Counted from the first letter of the stretch, positions 52,141 to 61,543 are shown. The stretch: DNA of 64,000 nucleotides from Alentia gelatinosa (GCA_950022655.1 OX465583.1:67006652-67070651), one strand, 5' to 3'. Numbers and translations: made by a program. Notes: generated by a model from the sequence alone, not told the origin.

Positions 52141-52480
52141 GGGGGTGGGGAGTGAGCTCAGTGGTTAGAGCACCGGACTTGTAACCCCAAGGTTGTAAGA
52201 CTTCCCACTGAGTCCCACTGCAGACACTTTTCTCCTTCACTCCCAGCAGTGGTAGATTTACTGCTATAACAAAGGCCATCCTTCTCATACCATGTCTATG
52301 TGGTGTGGGAAGTAAAAGAACTCTCACCTCGGTAAATGTGTAGGGGTGAGATTTCTACCTGAATTCATCACATAGATTCGATCACCACCCTAGTGGTGTA
52401 AAAGAACCTTGAGAAAGTCTGGAAAGGACCTATAATGGTTGACTGGACGTAAAATCAAACCAAACAAACAAAACAAAGAT
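52141..52480 (+). mobile_element. tRNA-derived SINE, copy 2 (complete)
   Basis: The head GGGGAGTGAGCTCAGTGGTT then AGAGCACCGG is an almost perfect tRNA A box, with a CTTGTAA anticodon-loop equivalent and a weak B box. The body is shared with 34973-35258. The 3' tail is A/C-rich (AAACCAAACAAACAAAACAA). The target duplication TAAACCACC lies at 52132-52140 and 52481-52489. The X copy at 54392 has the single unoccupied site. Confidence 0.9.
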
Positions 52481-52515
52481 TAAACCACCGCTAGACTGAC
52501 CCAACCCCTACATAT

Positions 52516-52811
52516 TTAACATTATGGAGCCTACAGAGAATGGGTGACTATTAGAGCCAGCTATATGTCTGAGAAATGCCTACGGTTCATTAGGGTCTAC
52601 CTCATCTACCTCTGATTGACTCACATTGTCCAAGCACTAATTGGAACATTTGTGAGATTTTCTGTAGACAATGCCACAGCTATGTCAATGATCAGGCATG
52701 CCTTACTCCTGTCTGCACTCTGTGACCTCCAGCCACTACTTCCAACTCCAAGGACTGAGGTGGATGCAAAGGTGAAGATATTTCATCAGCGACCAAATGA
52801 TAAAAGTTATG
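52516..52811 (+). other. Open frame of unknown origin
   Basis: From about 52616 a frame runs 115 codons (THIVQALIGTFVRFSVDNAT ... DLQPLLPTPRTEVDAKVKIF). The first 65 residues look protein-like in composition, but the rest translates a decayed T module, so it is not one intact gene. I do not recognise the family. It may be the remnant of a transposon protein. Confidence 0.3.
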
Positions 52812-52905
52812 ATAAAGGTGTGACCAATACCTTCACGGACATAGAGTATGTGTTCCTAATGTCAAGCCCACGAAGAAAACTATTGGGGTCAGATAATTAC
52901 ATGAT
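52812..52905. repeat. Family H T-module fragment
   Basis: ACCTTCACGGACATAGAGTA, TTCCTAATGTCAAGCCCACG and GGGGTCAGATAATT parallel the right half of H at 29690-29757. Confidence 0.55.
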
Positions 52906-52914
52906 ATTCACAAA

Positions 52915-53440
52915 TTCTGCTGAGATTCTGTACTGGAAAACAATCTCTCCGTCTGAATTGTAGGGTTCCATTTCCATAAGACGAGTTTTTATCCTACCCC
53001 TAATTAAAACGGTCCATAGGCATAACATAGGCAAATTTTATGCGGCATGCCATGACATAAAGTGCGATTTATGCCTCTAGGGGCATAAAAAAAATCGACC
53101 AATCAGCGACCAGGTTGTGAGCTGCTCCGAAAAAGTTCCGGTTGGACTCAAAAGTTCCGATTGGACTTCGGTTGGTCGATATTTATATTTTAGTAATCCA
53201 AAAGCGTAGAGACGGGGTAGGATGAATACGAAATCGAACTCGAGTTAGCCTTGTCAGTGTCTATGCCACTCTGGTCAGGTCTGTTCCTCACTACGCTCAG
53301 CTAACGCTTCGCGTAGTAATACACAACATTCCCGTCGTGGCATAAACACTGACAAGGCTAACTCTCATTCAGTTTCTACTAATTCCTGTGCAAATTACCC
53401 CTAATAAGGTACAAAATCCCTTCAGAATTTTAGCTCCGTT
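52915..53440. mobile_element. Family N fragment interrupted by an I-type element
   Basis: 52915-52978 (GCTGAGATTCTGTACTGGAA, TAGGGTTCCATTTCC) and 53373-53440 (TGTGCAAATTACCCCTAATA, AGGTACAAAATCCC) are the two sides of N. The I-type element (52985-53372) lies between them. Confidence 0.6.
52985..53372. mobile_element. Family I-like two-palindrome element, copy 3
   Basis: The T palindrome (52985-53223) is bounded by TTTTATCCTACCCC and GGGGTAGGATGAA, with inner GGCATGCC-type and ATTTATGCCTCTAGGGGCAT palindromes. S (53224-53372) has arms GAGTTAGCCTTGTCAGTGTC and ACTGACAAGGCTAACTC and an apex region AACGCTTCGCGTAGTAATAC, containing GCTTCGC, the complement of GCGAAGC. Confidence 0.75.
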
Positions 53441-53936
53441 AAATTGTGTTTGCATGGCATACAACCTGTCACACGCAGACCCATATAGGACTTTATTTCA
53501 TGCTTACCCCCGGCTACGATTGGAAATGGCCAAATCGTTGCCTATGGGAAGGTCCCCTATAATTCAAATCGTGAACATGAGTATAAATCATAGACTATCG
53601 GAACGGCTTTGGAGGACCAAAAACATAAACCGTGGTCACGATTGGCTCACGATTCAATCGGTGTATCAATTTAGATTTCAGGCATAGTTTTGATATTGAA
53701 ATATATCATGATTTTGGAAATATGAAATGAATATGAGTAATCTTTTAGAGGTATTTACAACATATGATTTTATTTTTCAGACACTAAAACAATCGAAATT
53801 AAAAAATATAACTGTGATAGAATCCTGATTCCGATATGAAACTATTCAGACCTTTAAACTTGATCAATTGATATCATATTTACACCAATTATACATCTAT
53901 ATGCGGTCTACCTAATCCCAAAATTTCCGCCAAGTA
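53441..53936. other. AT-rich low-repeat DNA
   Basis: No element or gene recognised. Confidence 0.3.
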
Positions 53937-54185
53937 TTTCACCCGCAAGAGCTATTTTCCCGAAAAATCCGTTACAATAGGCAACGGTAGGCTACGAGGT
54001 TGGATTTGATCGGAAGCTCTACGATTGGCATTTTCAATCGCAGCCTATTGGTATGCAATCGCGAGGTATTGTATAGTCAATCGCAGAAACCTATTCCACT
54101 GCCACGATTTTTTCTGACCTCATGATAGAATCGGTTTCGTTTCGGGCAGTCAATCTTAAGGTTTATCGGGACCAGAATCGAGAGG
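53937..54185. mobile_element. Family B element, copy 2
   Basis: Matches 5290-5520 with blocks TATTTCACCCGCAAGAGCTA, ACGAGGTTGGATTTGATCGG, GCATTTTCAATCGCAGCCTA and TGACCTCATGATAGAATCGG. Confidence 0.6.
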
Positions 54186-54229
54186 GTTTTGAAAAACCCA
54201 CCAACAATGAGGCTCTAAGGATTCACTCT

Positions 54230-54430
54230 CCGTCGAGAGAACGCACAAAGAATACCTGTCAACCTACTGCGAACTTGAGCTTATATACAAGCCGAGTTAC
54301 GTAATCCGGGTGGACCCGTAACACCTGCATGCACGGGCCCACCTGAATCACTACACAGCAGGGACTGGCTTTCTGCACCCTCTGGAGAGGGGCAAACACA
54401 CCACCGCTAGCCTAACCCAACCCCTATAAA
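54230..54430. repeat. Family X repeat, copy 2 (uninterrupted)
   Basis: TCAACCTACTGCGAACTTGA, CCGAGTTACGTAATCC, GAATCACTACACAGCAGGGA and CACCACCGCTAGCCTAACCC in one continuous run. It provides the empty sites for W and the SINE. Confidence 0.75.
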
Positions 54431-54950
54431 TGAATAACAAAAACAGGGTTTCATTTTAGGGAGCGTAAACAAACTGATTGTGGAAGTCTATCAATGCAAA
54501 AAAGTCCACCAAGGCTGCGCTGCATCTAATACCAAACCTCAGCCTGCAGCATTTGTAACTCATTAAATGGGATATAAATGCAGAGATCAAGCACTTGGAT
54601 ATTCAAGTCTGTACTGCTCTGCATAAAATGTTATGCAGTTGCTACACAATGGGCTTGTCAATTTTTAAAAAGATATACTTCTAAAGTTTGTTTACACTCC
54701 CTTTTCCACTTTGCATATGACCATATATCTATTTCCGTGTATTCTTTGTCCTCCGCTGGCCCTTACAGAGTAATGACAGCTTTCCTTAACACATACTGGT
54801 ATGTCGCACTGTCATCATAAGTCCCTATTATACGTGGGAATGCAGAATAAGCGAGTCAAAAAGTTCCCATGTCAAGACCGGATATAGAGTATTCCAGCTG
54901 CATTAAATTCTATGTGCGAAGGACACTATTCTGCGTATAATTACGTCTGG
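54431..54950. other. AT-rich low-repeat DNA
   Basis: An 80-codon frame at 54578 has no recognisable motif. No repeat ends. Confidence 0.3.
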
Positions 54951-54954
54951 ATAT

Positions 54955-55260
54955 TCTTTTCAGCGGAAGCGGAAGTGACTGTCAGTCCTGCGCACTGCGC
55001 TCTTTGTCCTGTCAAAAAGCGCCACGCTTCACATCTGATTGCTAAATACCACGATTGCCTTTTTATTTGAGGCTCGCCTCTCCACACTGCAATGCTTTTA
55101 TTGGTCGCCCACAGACAGACAGTCAGGGGCTGATAATATGTCCGTTCACCAAACAGATAACACAAGTGCATATGGAGATGCTTTTTTTGCCGCCAGCCGA
55201 CACACTATAAAAGTCACTCCCCACCACGCTTTGATGCCGATTTAAGAGCGGTCATTGCTG
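54955..55260 (+). promoter_or_regulatory. CCAAT/TATA promoter-like segment
   Basis: GCGGAAGCGGAAGTGACT (about 54963, ETS-like), TTATTGGTCGCC (about 55088, CCAAT box in reverse) and ACTATAAAAGTCACTCC (about 55204, a good TATA box) are spaced plausibly for one core promoter starting near 55235. The first downstream ATG (CGCTTTGATGCC) meets a stop two codons later, so no product follows directly. A pseudogene promoter or chance remain possible. Confidence 0.25.
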
Positions 55261-55309
55261 AAAGCCAGGACGCTCTCGTTCCCGGAAAGAAAAGAGGCAA
55301 AAAGGTGGA

Positions 55310-55450
55310 AGGCTGGCGGGGAGGGAGCCCCACTCTCCTCCCAGATCTTTCGTGGTGCTAGCGCTGGCTAATCTCTGCCCCAACCCAAAGCTGGTTCCCT
55401 TGGTATCCACTAAAGACAGGGGAGACCAGTGGACACTTCAGAGTTTCACC
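55310..55450. repeat. W2-related fragment
   Basis: CTCCCAGATCTTTCGTGGTG, GCTAATCTCTGCCCCA and CTGGTTCCCTTGGTATCCAC parallel 24388-24475. Confidence 0.65.
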
Positions 55451-55559
55451 GACAATCCAGCTTTTTCTTTTTTAGACTTAAACCATTTTATGATGGGAAT
55501 CCACAGTTGATTAGACTGCTCCTTCAGGGGCAACAGAACATTTTGGAAGAGGGGGGAAC

Positions 55560-55850
55560 TGAAAAATGGCTGACTTTTTTCTTGGTATGGGGTCAGACTT
55601 TGACATTGGCCTGTTCCACTGGATTTACTGTAAATCTTCGAAAAGTCTGAAAAGTCAGGTCTTAGCCTTCATTACATGTGAAAAAGTCAGACTTTGAGAT
55701 TTTTCCATGGTAAAAAGTCAGGGCTTTTCTTGCATGCTAAAACGTCAGACTTTGACATTGTTCCATGTGAAAAGTCAGGGCTTAGCCATCATTACATGCT
55801 AAAAAGTTAGATTTAGACATTTCTCGATGTTGAAAAATCAAGACAGTTTT
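55560..55850. repeat. Degenerate AAAGTCAGACTTTGACATT tandem repeat
   Basis: GAAAAAGTCAGACTTTGA and AAAAGTCAGGGCTT alternate with TCATTACATG and TTTTCCATG spacers over four to five loosely repeated units of about 55-60 bp. GTCAGACTTTGAC is itself nearly palindromic. Confidence 0.7.
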
Positions 55851-56314
55851 TACTCTTGATTGAGTTAAATTTGAAGCCCATCTGCTCGCTTCGAAGGTAT
55901 GTCGGTGCAGGGATACAACCGGCCGCAGGAAGTAGAGCGCAGGATATCTGCTGGGAGAGTGAGGGAGCCAAGGACTCAGCTGTGATGACACGCAATTTGC
56001 CGCGGTAATGGGGACTGGGCTAACACTGCTTTCCGCTTGGGTAGACTGTATGGCACTGTTCGTGACACCTGGTATTCACTGCCTGACAACAATCCGCCCA
56101 CCGGGGCTTTATGTGGCATTGCTTCAGGCGTCTCCGTGCCGAATTCTCACTACTGTGGACTGAGAGTCCATGAAAAGAAAGGGGAAGAGTTATTGTCATC
56201 AAGACAATAGTGCGCTAAAGCGGGAACACTTGTTATTCATCATAACATAGCAAATATGTTGTAATTATTGCAACAATGTAGACGTATTCCTGACTAATAG
56301 TTGTTCCTTTCAGG
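55851..56314. other. Low-repeat DNA
   Basis: 55931-55967 is the fragment shared with 25053-25087. No gene recognised. Confidence 0.35.
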
Positions 56315-57384
56315 GGGGCGTTCACCAACCACGACAAGGCTACAACAATGACTTCCCGATAAGGTGCACGATTGGCCTACGATTGGAGGCCTTGTCATGG
56401 TGAACCCCAGGGGCCTGTTTCACTAGTCTTGTGACAACCCTTGTTGGTCTCTGCGACACAACAAGGCCAGGTCGCGTTTCACTAGTCCTGTGACAACACA
56501 GTTTGCGACGTCACAGAGAAGACATGGGTGAACAGTGGCATGTCTCGTTTCAGAACCAACTGTGATGTCACTGTTACCGCCTCTATTGTGTCACTACTTG
56601 TGAGAGGGTAGACCCTCTCACATTGCGGTGTCAAATAGGTCAATGTGCAATACTGGAACGCGGAATTACAACACTTTCCATAGGAAATATTCCATGAAAA
56701 TTTAACACTAGTTAGGGGAATATATAACCTGTAATCGTCCCAAATATGAAGAAGATCGGTTTCTGCAATCTGCTGATACTCGCGTTTTAATTTGAAACAT
56801 CAAGCTAACCATTATCTGGCTCTCTTGGCAGAGTCCCAGTCCATATCATACTGCAGCGCTCGATCGATCTGGAACCAGAGTGGTGTAGTATACAGTGTGA
56901 CAGACTGGGGATACCACTGCGACACTTTAACTGTCTCTGGCCGAACAGTGACACCAACAAGGTGAGCAACAGTGACATGGCTTCTGCAACAGGAGAATAC
57001 TGGTTGCGCTATTACTACCACTGTTCCTGTCCTTGTTTATGTCGCCAGTATGTCACTACGTCTGGACTAGTGAAACAGGTCCCAGATCCTAACAAGAGTC
57101 TACAACAAGGCCATGACAAGGCCACGATTGGAAGCTTGTCGGGAGCCTTCCGACCAGGCCAGGACAAAATCGAGACTGGACCCTTGTCCTGGAGTGTCAT
57201 GGGGTGTCGTGAACGTGTCGCAGAGGTAGATGCTAGGAAATTATGGTGGAGCATGCACTTCCCGACATGCCCCGACAACGCTGTCGTAAAGCCCCTCTTC
57301 TTACGACAAGGCTGCGACAAGTGCCGATCAGAACTTTCTTGTTGGCGCTTGTCGTTGCCTTGTTGTGGTTGGTGGACGCCCGCC
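56315..57384. mobile_element. Family D element with a nested insertion
   Basis: The left end GGGCGTTCACCAACCACGAC and the right end GTTGTGGTTGGTGGACGCCC are inverted repeats. Words CGACAAGGC, GGCCTTGTC and TTGTCGGGA recur throughout. The intervening 56409-57083 is a different element. Without it, D would be about 395 bp, similar to the D-related segment at 13420-13735. Confidence 0.75.
56409..57083. mobile_element. Family AG element nested in D
   Basis: Ends GGGGCCTGTTTCACTAGTCT and GACTAGTGAAACAGGTCCC are inverted repeats. The subterminal regions use GTGACA, GCGACAC and CAGTGACA words. A second internal copy of the end (GCGTTTCACTAGTCCTGTGA) lies at 56474. 675 bp, no coding frame recognised. 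Confidence 0.75.
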
Positions 57385-57556
57385 TTAAGTTCAGAATTAT
57401 TGCCTTAGTTGATATGAATTGTGCTCATTAGCATATCCGTCAATATAAAGATATAAGATAGAATTGTGTATTGGTATAATAATGCCTGCTTCGGTACTAA
57501 AACTGCATGCCCGAGATGTAATCTTAGATATTTTCACCTACTGAAATTCTTCTTAA

Positions 57557-58023
57557 AGACAAATGCGGGTAAGTATCGCACTGCCCCCTGTGTCTACTAA
57601 ATTTAACACTGGTGCTGCCATCTGGCTTAATGAAAATGTAGCAGTTTCCCTGACTAATCTGAAGAAGTTAAGTGCTTAAGATAAGAACTTAACTTCTTCA
57701 GATGGCCTTCCCATAGAAATTAGCATGGTGACATAGTATTTGTTTTAGCATTTCTGGTTTGTATATGTTCCCAACTATCATAATCCAGAATTATTTGAAG
57801 ATAGCAAAAGAACATCAGTGTCATTTAGCAATAAAGTCAAAATATTGCAGTTTCCCAATAGTTAAGCACTCACATATTCAGATGGCCTTCCCATAGAAAC
57901 TAGCATGGTGGCATGCAAATTCTTTTGCATTTTCTATTTGCTGATATATGGAACTTATATTATCCAGAGTTATTTGCAAATGTCAATAGAATTTAGAAAT
58001 CACCCAATTGACAGCATTTGACT
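57557..58023 (-). mobile_element. Family Z element, copy 3, TTAA-flanked
   Basis: 467 bp between TTAA at 57553-57556 and 58024-58027. Ends AGACAAATGCGGGTA and CAGCATTTGA(CT) are imperfect inverted repeats. Orientation is opposite to copy 2. GAAGTTAAGTGCTTAAGATA then AGAACTTAACTTCTTC is a local palindrome near 57660-57695. Confidence 0.8.
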
Positions 58024-58308
58024 TTAATTATAAACCGAGTCGTTTGTTCAATGATACACTGTGGTCTTCCATCAACCCAGTTTGCGATCTTTGAAAATCT
58101 CAATCTCAATCTTTGTATACAAGACAGCAAACGCTTACTAAATAATATCTAGAGATTTAAGTTTCATTCAGCAGATAGCTCTAACTCTATAGTCACTAAA
58201 CTTTCAATTATATAAACATAAGTATAAGTAAAGAATGCATTTATACTGAAAATTACGTAATAGAAATCCTTTGATAGGATAGTTGACAGAGCGGGAGTGA
58301 ACTCCCTA

Positions 58309-58496
58309 TTTAACTCACCCCTGGTATTTTTCCCCATGACTTAACATTGGAAACTTGTATCCAACGCCCATGGAGTATTTAGAAAAAATACTCGATGGGG
58401 GATTATGTCACAAAGGTTAGCCCATTAGTCAATGTTAGGGGTGAGATAAATTCAGAAACCTATTCAAGTTTAGGGTCAGAACTCTATCCCATCTCG
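58309..58496. mobile_element. Family G element, truncated by K (copy 4)
   Basis: The T part is intact (TAACTCACCCCTGGTATTTT to TTAGGGGTGAGATAAATTC). S is cut after its left arm CAGAACTCTATCCCATCTCG, where family K begins. Confidence 0.75.
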
Positions 58497-59232
58497 ATAA
58501 TATATACACAATATTACCATGATTTCGATCTGAGTGGCCGTATTCTCCGCGTGGTTGATGCGGAGTAAAACTCCGAGCGATATCGAGGAGTATTGCGTAG
58601 CGTCAACTGCAAGGAGAATACAGCCACACAGATCGAAATCATGGTAATGTTGTATTTATTACTCACCTTTCGACTAATCAGTAGGACAAAATCTTGAAAA
58701 TAATTACAAATTCGACGCAAGCACCATGCATTGTTTATATAGTTCCTATAATGCCTGTCAGGTTGCCGAAAAATCTGTATTCTCCTAGGCTTTCCGTATA
58801 CTACTCAGCAGCGATCTGTACGCTCGATAGGCTTAAGTCCCAGATCAACTAAAAATCCACTAAGGCGACCAAGCGAATGCGTCTGCGATCCGTGCGACTG
58901 TGCGAATCCCATGCGATAATATTCAATATATTAGATATTGTCGCAAGGTGTTCGCATGTCCATGCGAACGTCTGCGAACCCAAATTCGCATGGAAAATCG
59001 CCTTAGTGGATCTGGCAAAAAGGCAACCAAGCGATTGCGTCTGCAATCCATGCGACTGTGCGAATCCAATGCTATGATATTCAATATATTGAATATTGTC
59101 GCAAGGCATTCGCATGTCCATGCGAACGTGTTTGAATGTGTGCGAAGGTCTGCGAACCCAAATTCGCATGGAAAATCGCCTTAGTGGATCTGGCGCTTTA
59201 GTATAGAGACTCCGTATTGGGTGGGTAATAAA
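58497..59232. mobile_element. Family K two-palindrome element, copy 4, carrying two U elements
   Basis: S is 58497-58654 (ACAATATTACCATGATTTCG to GATCGAAATCATGGTAATG; apex AAAACTCCGAGCGATATCGA). T starts TTTATTACTCACC at 58655 and ends GGGTGGGTAATAAA near 59232. The U pair is inserted between CGCTCGATAGGC and GTATAGAGACTCC. Confidence 0.8.
58837..59196. mobile_element. Two tandem family U MITEs (copies 3 and 4)
   Basis: Copy 3 is 58837-59016 and copy 4 is 59017-59196, head to tail. Both have CACTAAGGCGA- or AAAGGCAACCAAGCGA-type left ends and GCCTTAGTGGATCTGGC right ends. The pair is flanked by TTAA (58833-58836) and TTTA (59197-59200), so it inserted or duplicated as a unit within one target site. 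Confidence 0.8.
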
Positions 59233-59400
59233 TGGTCATGACTGAGCGGGTATCTAGATGAGCCCGTTGGTGCGAGCAACTCATGGGACCAGTTATTGCA
59301 ATGGTCAAGGGACAAGCAAATAAGAAATCCCATCACTACGCCTGTTATCTCCTTACCGAGACTCCCAGCTGACCAATCTCTCATGTAAGTGCCGCTGCAG
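59233..59400. other. Possible LINE-related DNA, degraded
   Basis: No repeat match. It directly precedes a LINE-like C-terminal peptide, so it may be part of the same relic. Confidence 0.3.
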
Positions 59401-59454
59401 TAGATCCATTCATATCTAGCACCACTTCTGTGGAACATTCCTGACTGCAATTAA
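59401..59454 (+). pseudogene. Possible LINE 3' end relic
   Basis: Translating from 59404 gives IHSYLAPLLWNIPDCN followed by a stop. A-P-x-L-W-N-x-L-P-D near the C-terminus is typical of LINE polyproteins (CR1/L2/RTE-type tails). A stop codon lies in frame immediately upstream, so any such protein is inactive. The match is short and could be chance. Confidence 0.35.
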
Positions 59455-59688
59455 CTCTAGTCGTTTGCCATTCCAAGCGGTGGGTATATCATTACATCAT
59501 CTGCCCACTTTAGCATCATTAGTGTGTAGTCCATAGCGGGACTTGAAGGTGGAATCTCTCGTTCTTATTTGGGCCTTTAAACACGTTTACATTCATCGAG
59601 AGAATTCTTGTTCTTCATTTTATCTCACCCCTGACATAAGTCTAACCATAGGAACATCAAAAGAAGAACTCAGCCATCACCTCAGTAA
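59455..59688. other. Unique DNA with a T-end fragment
   Basis: 59618-59660 carries TTTATCTCACCCCTGACATA then AGTCTAACCATAGGAACATC, an isolated and diverged left end of a T module. Confidence 0.5.
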
Positions 59689-60381
59689 GGGGGTGTCCAC
59701 CGGGCTCTCGACGCGAACCGACGCGCCCCGATATTGCCTTCCCGATACAAAATTCATATCATAGCAAAATCGTAAAGCTTATCGGGGCAGTTGGTCAGGT
59801 TTCTACGATAACGCTACCGACGCGGCCCGACGCGAACCGACGCGAACCGATAAAAAAACATATCGTAGAGGGTCGTAGCGCGTAGGTGCGCGTCGGTGCG
59901 CGTCGGTGGGTATAGATGACACTTTAAACGGGAAATCATATGAAATGATCGATGGAAAATTGTAAAATTTTCAGAATATCTAGGATACATAATGGTAATG
60001 CGACTCTGCAAAAAGGGTGAAATTTGATAGTAGATAAGGGTCTCAAATCGACAATTTTATACTAACTTAGAACTGTTTTTTCTTATTATATATTATTATG
60101 AGATATCATATAATATCGTTTTGTATCTACAGATAAAATATCAATCATAAATATGCATTATTTCTGGAATTACGAAGGAAATATGGTTGATTACACTGGT
60201 TGCATCGTGAGCAATATCGGGGTGTATCGGGACCATGGCACCTTTTTCATGAACCCTCCCAACGCGTTACGACGTGCACTGACGCGAGCCGACGCGAAAC
60301 AATACGCTAGATATGCCTTCCGACGCGCTACGATATGGTAATTTTGTATCGCCTCGCGTCGGCGTTGGTGGATGCCTGGTC
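59689..60381. mobile_element. Family C element, copy 2
   Basis: The left end GGGGTGTCCACCGGGCTCTC and the right end GCGTCGGCGTTGGTGGATGC then CTGGTC are loosely inverted. The GACGCGAACC/GGTGCGCGTCGG arrays near the left end could pair. The core is shared with 14218-14934. Family A copy 4 follows after TAA. Confidence 0.75.
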
Positions 60382-60384
60382 TAA

Positions 60385-60645
60385 GGCCCAGCGTCCATCT
60401 ACTAGGTTAGAAATTTAAACCTACCGATATGGCTCTGATACAAAAAGCAAATATCGGAGACATATCCGGAAGGTGCAAAATCGTAGACGAATGTCCAACA
60501 CGCATCGTAATGGGTTTGTTTTTTTTTTCCTAATCGCAGAAACGTGGTCAACTGCCCCGATATGAGGTGACCTTCCGACGCGATTTGGATTTTGTAATGG
60601 GAGATGCATCGTAGACCATATCGGTACCATATCCTAGTAGGTGAC
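60385..60645. mobile_element. Family A MITE, copy 4
   Basis: The left end GGCCCAGCGTCCATCTACTA is preceded by TAA. The right end is degraded (CATATCCTAGTAGGTGACAC). The interior matches copies 1-3. Confidence 0.75.
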
Positions 60646-60755
60646 ACAGACCCACCGACAGGCTACGATTTGAAAATGTATTTCGTAGAGTAATGTTAGC
60701 CGTGCCAGAGTGTGTCGGAAGCAGTGTGGCTGTAGTAAGGGATGCCTGACCTTAA

Positions 60756-61305
60756 ACGGGATTCACACGGTGGGATTCATGTACCTCACAGGCCGTTTGT
60801 CTGAGACAAATCCTGTTGAGATTCGGTACTGGAACACAATCTCCTCGTGTGAATGACAGGCTTTCATTTTGCTGAGACAACTTTTTTCTCTTGCAATTGT
60901 CGGCGACAATCGCCCCTAACAAGGAACAGAATCTCATGAGATTTTGACTTTAAACAGGTTTAAAATTTAGAGGGACATTTTGGTGAGACAAATGTATTTC
61001 ACACGTTCTCCCCCAATCTGTGGGTCTCAGCGGTCTCAAATAACATCTATTCACACGGGGAAGTACCCTGAGTCGGCGACTGTGTACCCTGTGTACCCTG
61101 TGTACCCTGTGTAGGAGTGTTGGGGTGAGACTATGTACCTGTTAAATCTTCTCATGTGAATTGAATCCGCCATGTTCCCCTGAGACTGTAGAACACCCCA
61201 ATCTGTGAAACTTTGTTCCCAGTTGGAAATAGTAGCCGACTGGCGCAAAGGTGTGAAGTACACCAGTCTCAGGTCCATTTGTCCCATCGTGTGAATCCCA
61301 TTTTA
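60756..61305. mobile_element. Family N element, single-copy form
   Basis: Left end AAACGGGATTCACACGGTGG then GATTCATGTACCTCACAG; right end CATCGTGTGAATCCCATTTT. Inside are TCTGAGACAAATCCTGTTGA, CGGCGACAATCGCCCCTAAC and a four-fold GTGTACCCT repeat at 61072-61110. It gives the reference structure for the expanded copy at 20301-21520. Confidence 0.8.
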
Positions 61306-61325
61306 GAGGCGTGCCCAGCTGACCA

Positions 61326-61543
61326 GGGGCCCGTTTAATAATCTAGGATCATGCAAGAAGACCTTTTTTGTACTCCGAAGAGACTCAGGAATGACGGGGC
61401 CAGCTTATCTCAACACTACGGACGACATTATGTATGGCTAAGACTGTCTTAGCGAACGAACTTGAATATTGTTAAAACGATAACCCTTGTAAGAGGTACA
61501 GAAAATGGCCTTCATGTACGATCCTAGATTATCAAACGGGCCC
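61326..61543. mobile_element. Family F element, copy 3 (best)
   Basis: 218 bp with ends GGGGCCCGTTTAATAATCTA and TAGATTATCAAACGGGCCC as near-perfect inverted repeats, continuing GGATCATG/CATGTACGATCC. Noncoding. Confidence 0.85.

Larger units (their letters stand above)
51660..52515. repeat. Family X repeat, copy 1, containing W and a SINE
   Basis: The X parts are 51660-51847, 52081-52140 and 52481-52515: GAGTTACGTAATGCAGGC, GAATCACTACA, CAGCAGGGACTG, ACCGCTAGACTGACCCAACC. The uninterrupted X copy at about 54230-54430 gives both empty sites. Confidence 0.75.

Noticed and set aside
52616..52963. 115-codon frame as an intact gene
   Set aside because: The 3' part is a decayed T module and an N fragment. 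Only the first 65 residues remain unexplained, so it is listed as unknown.
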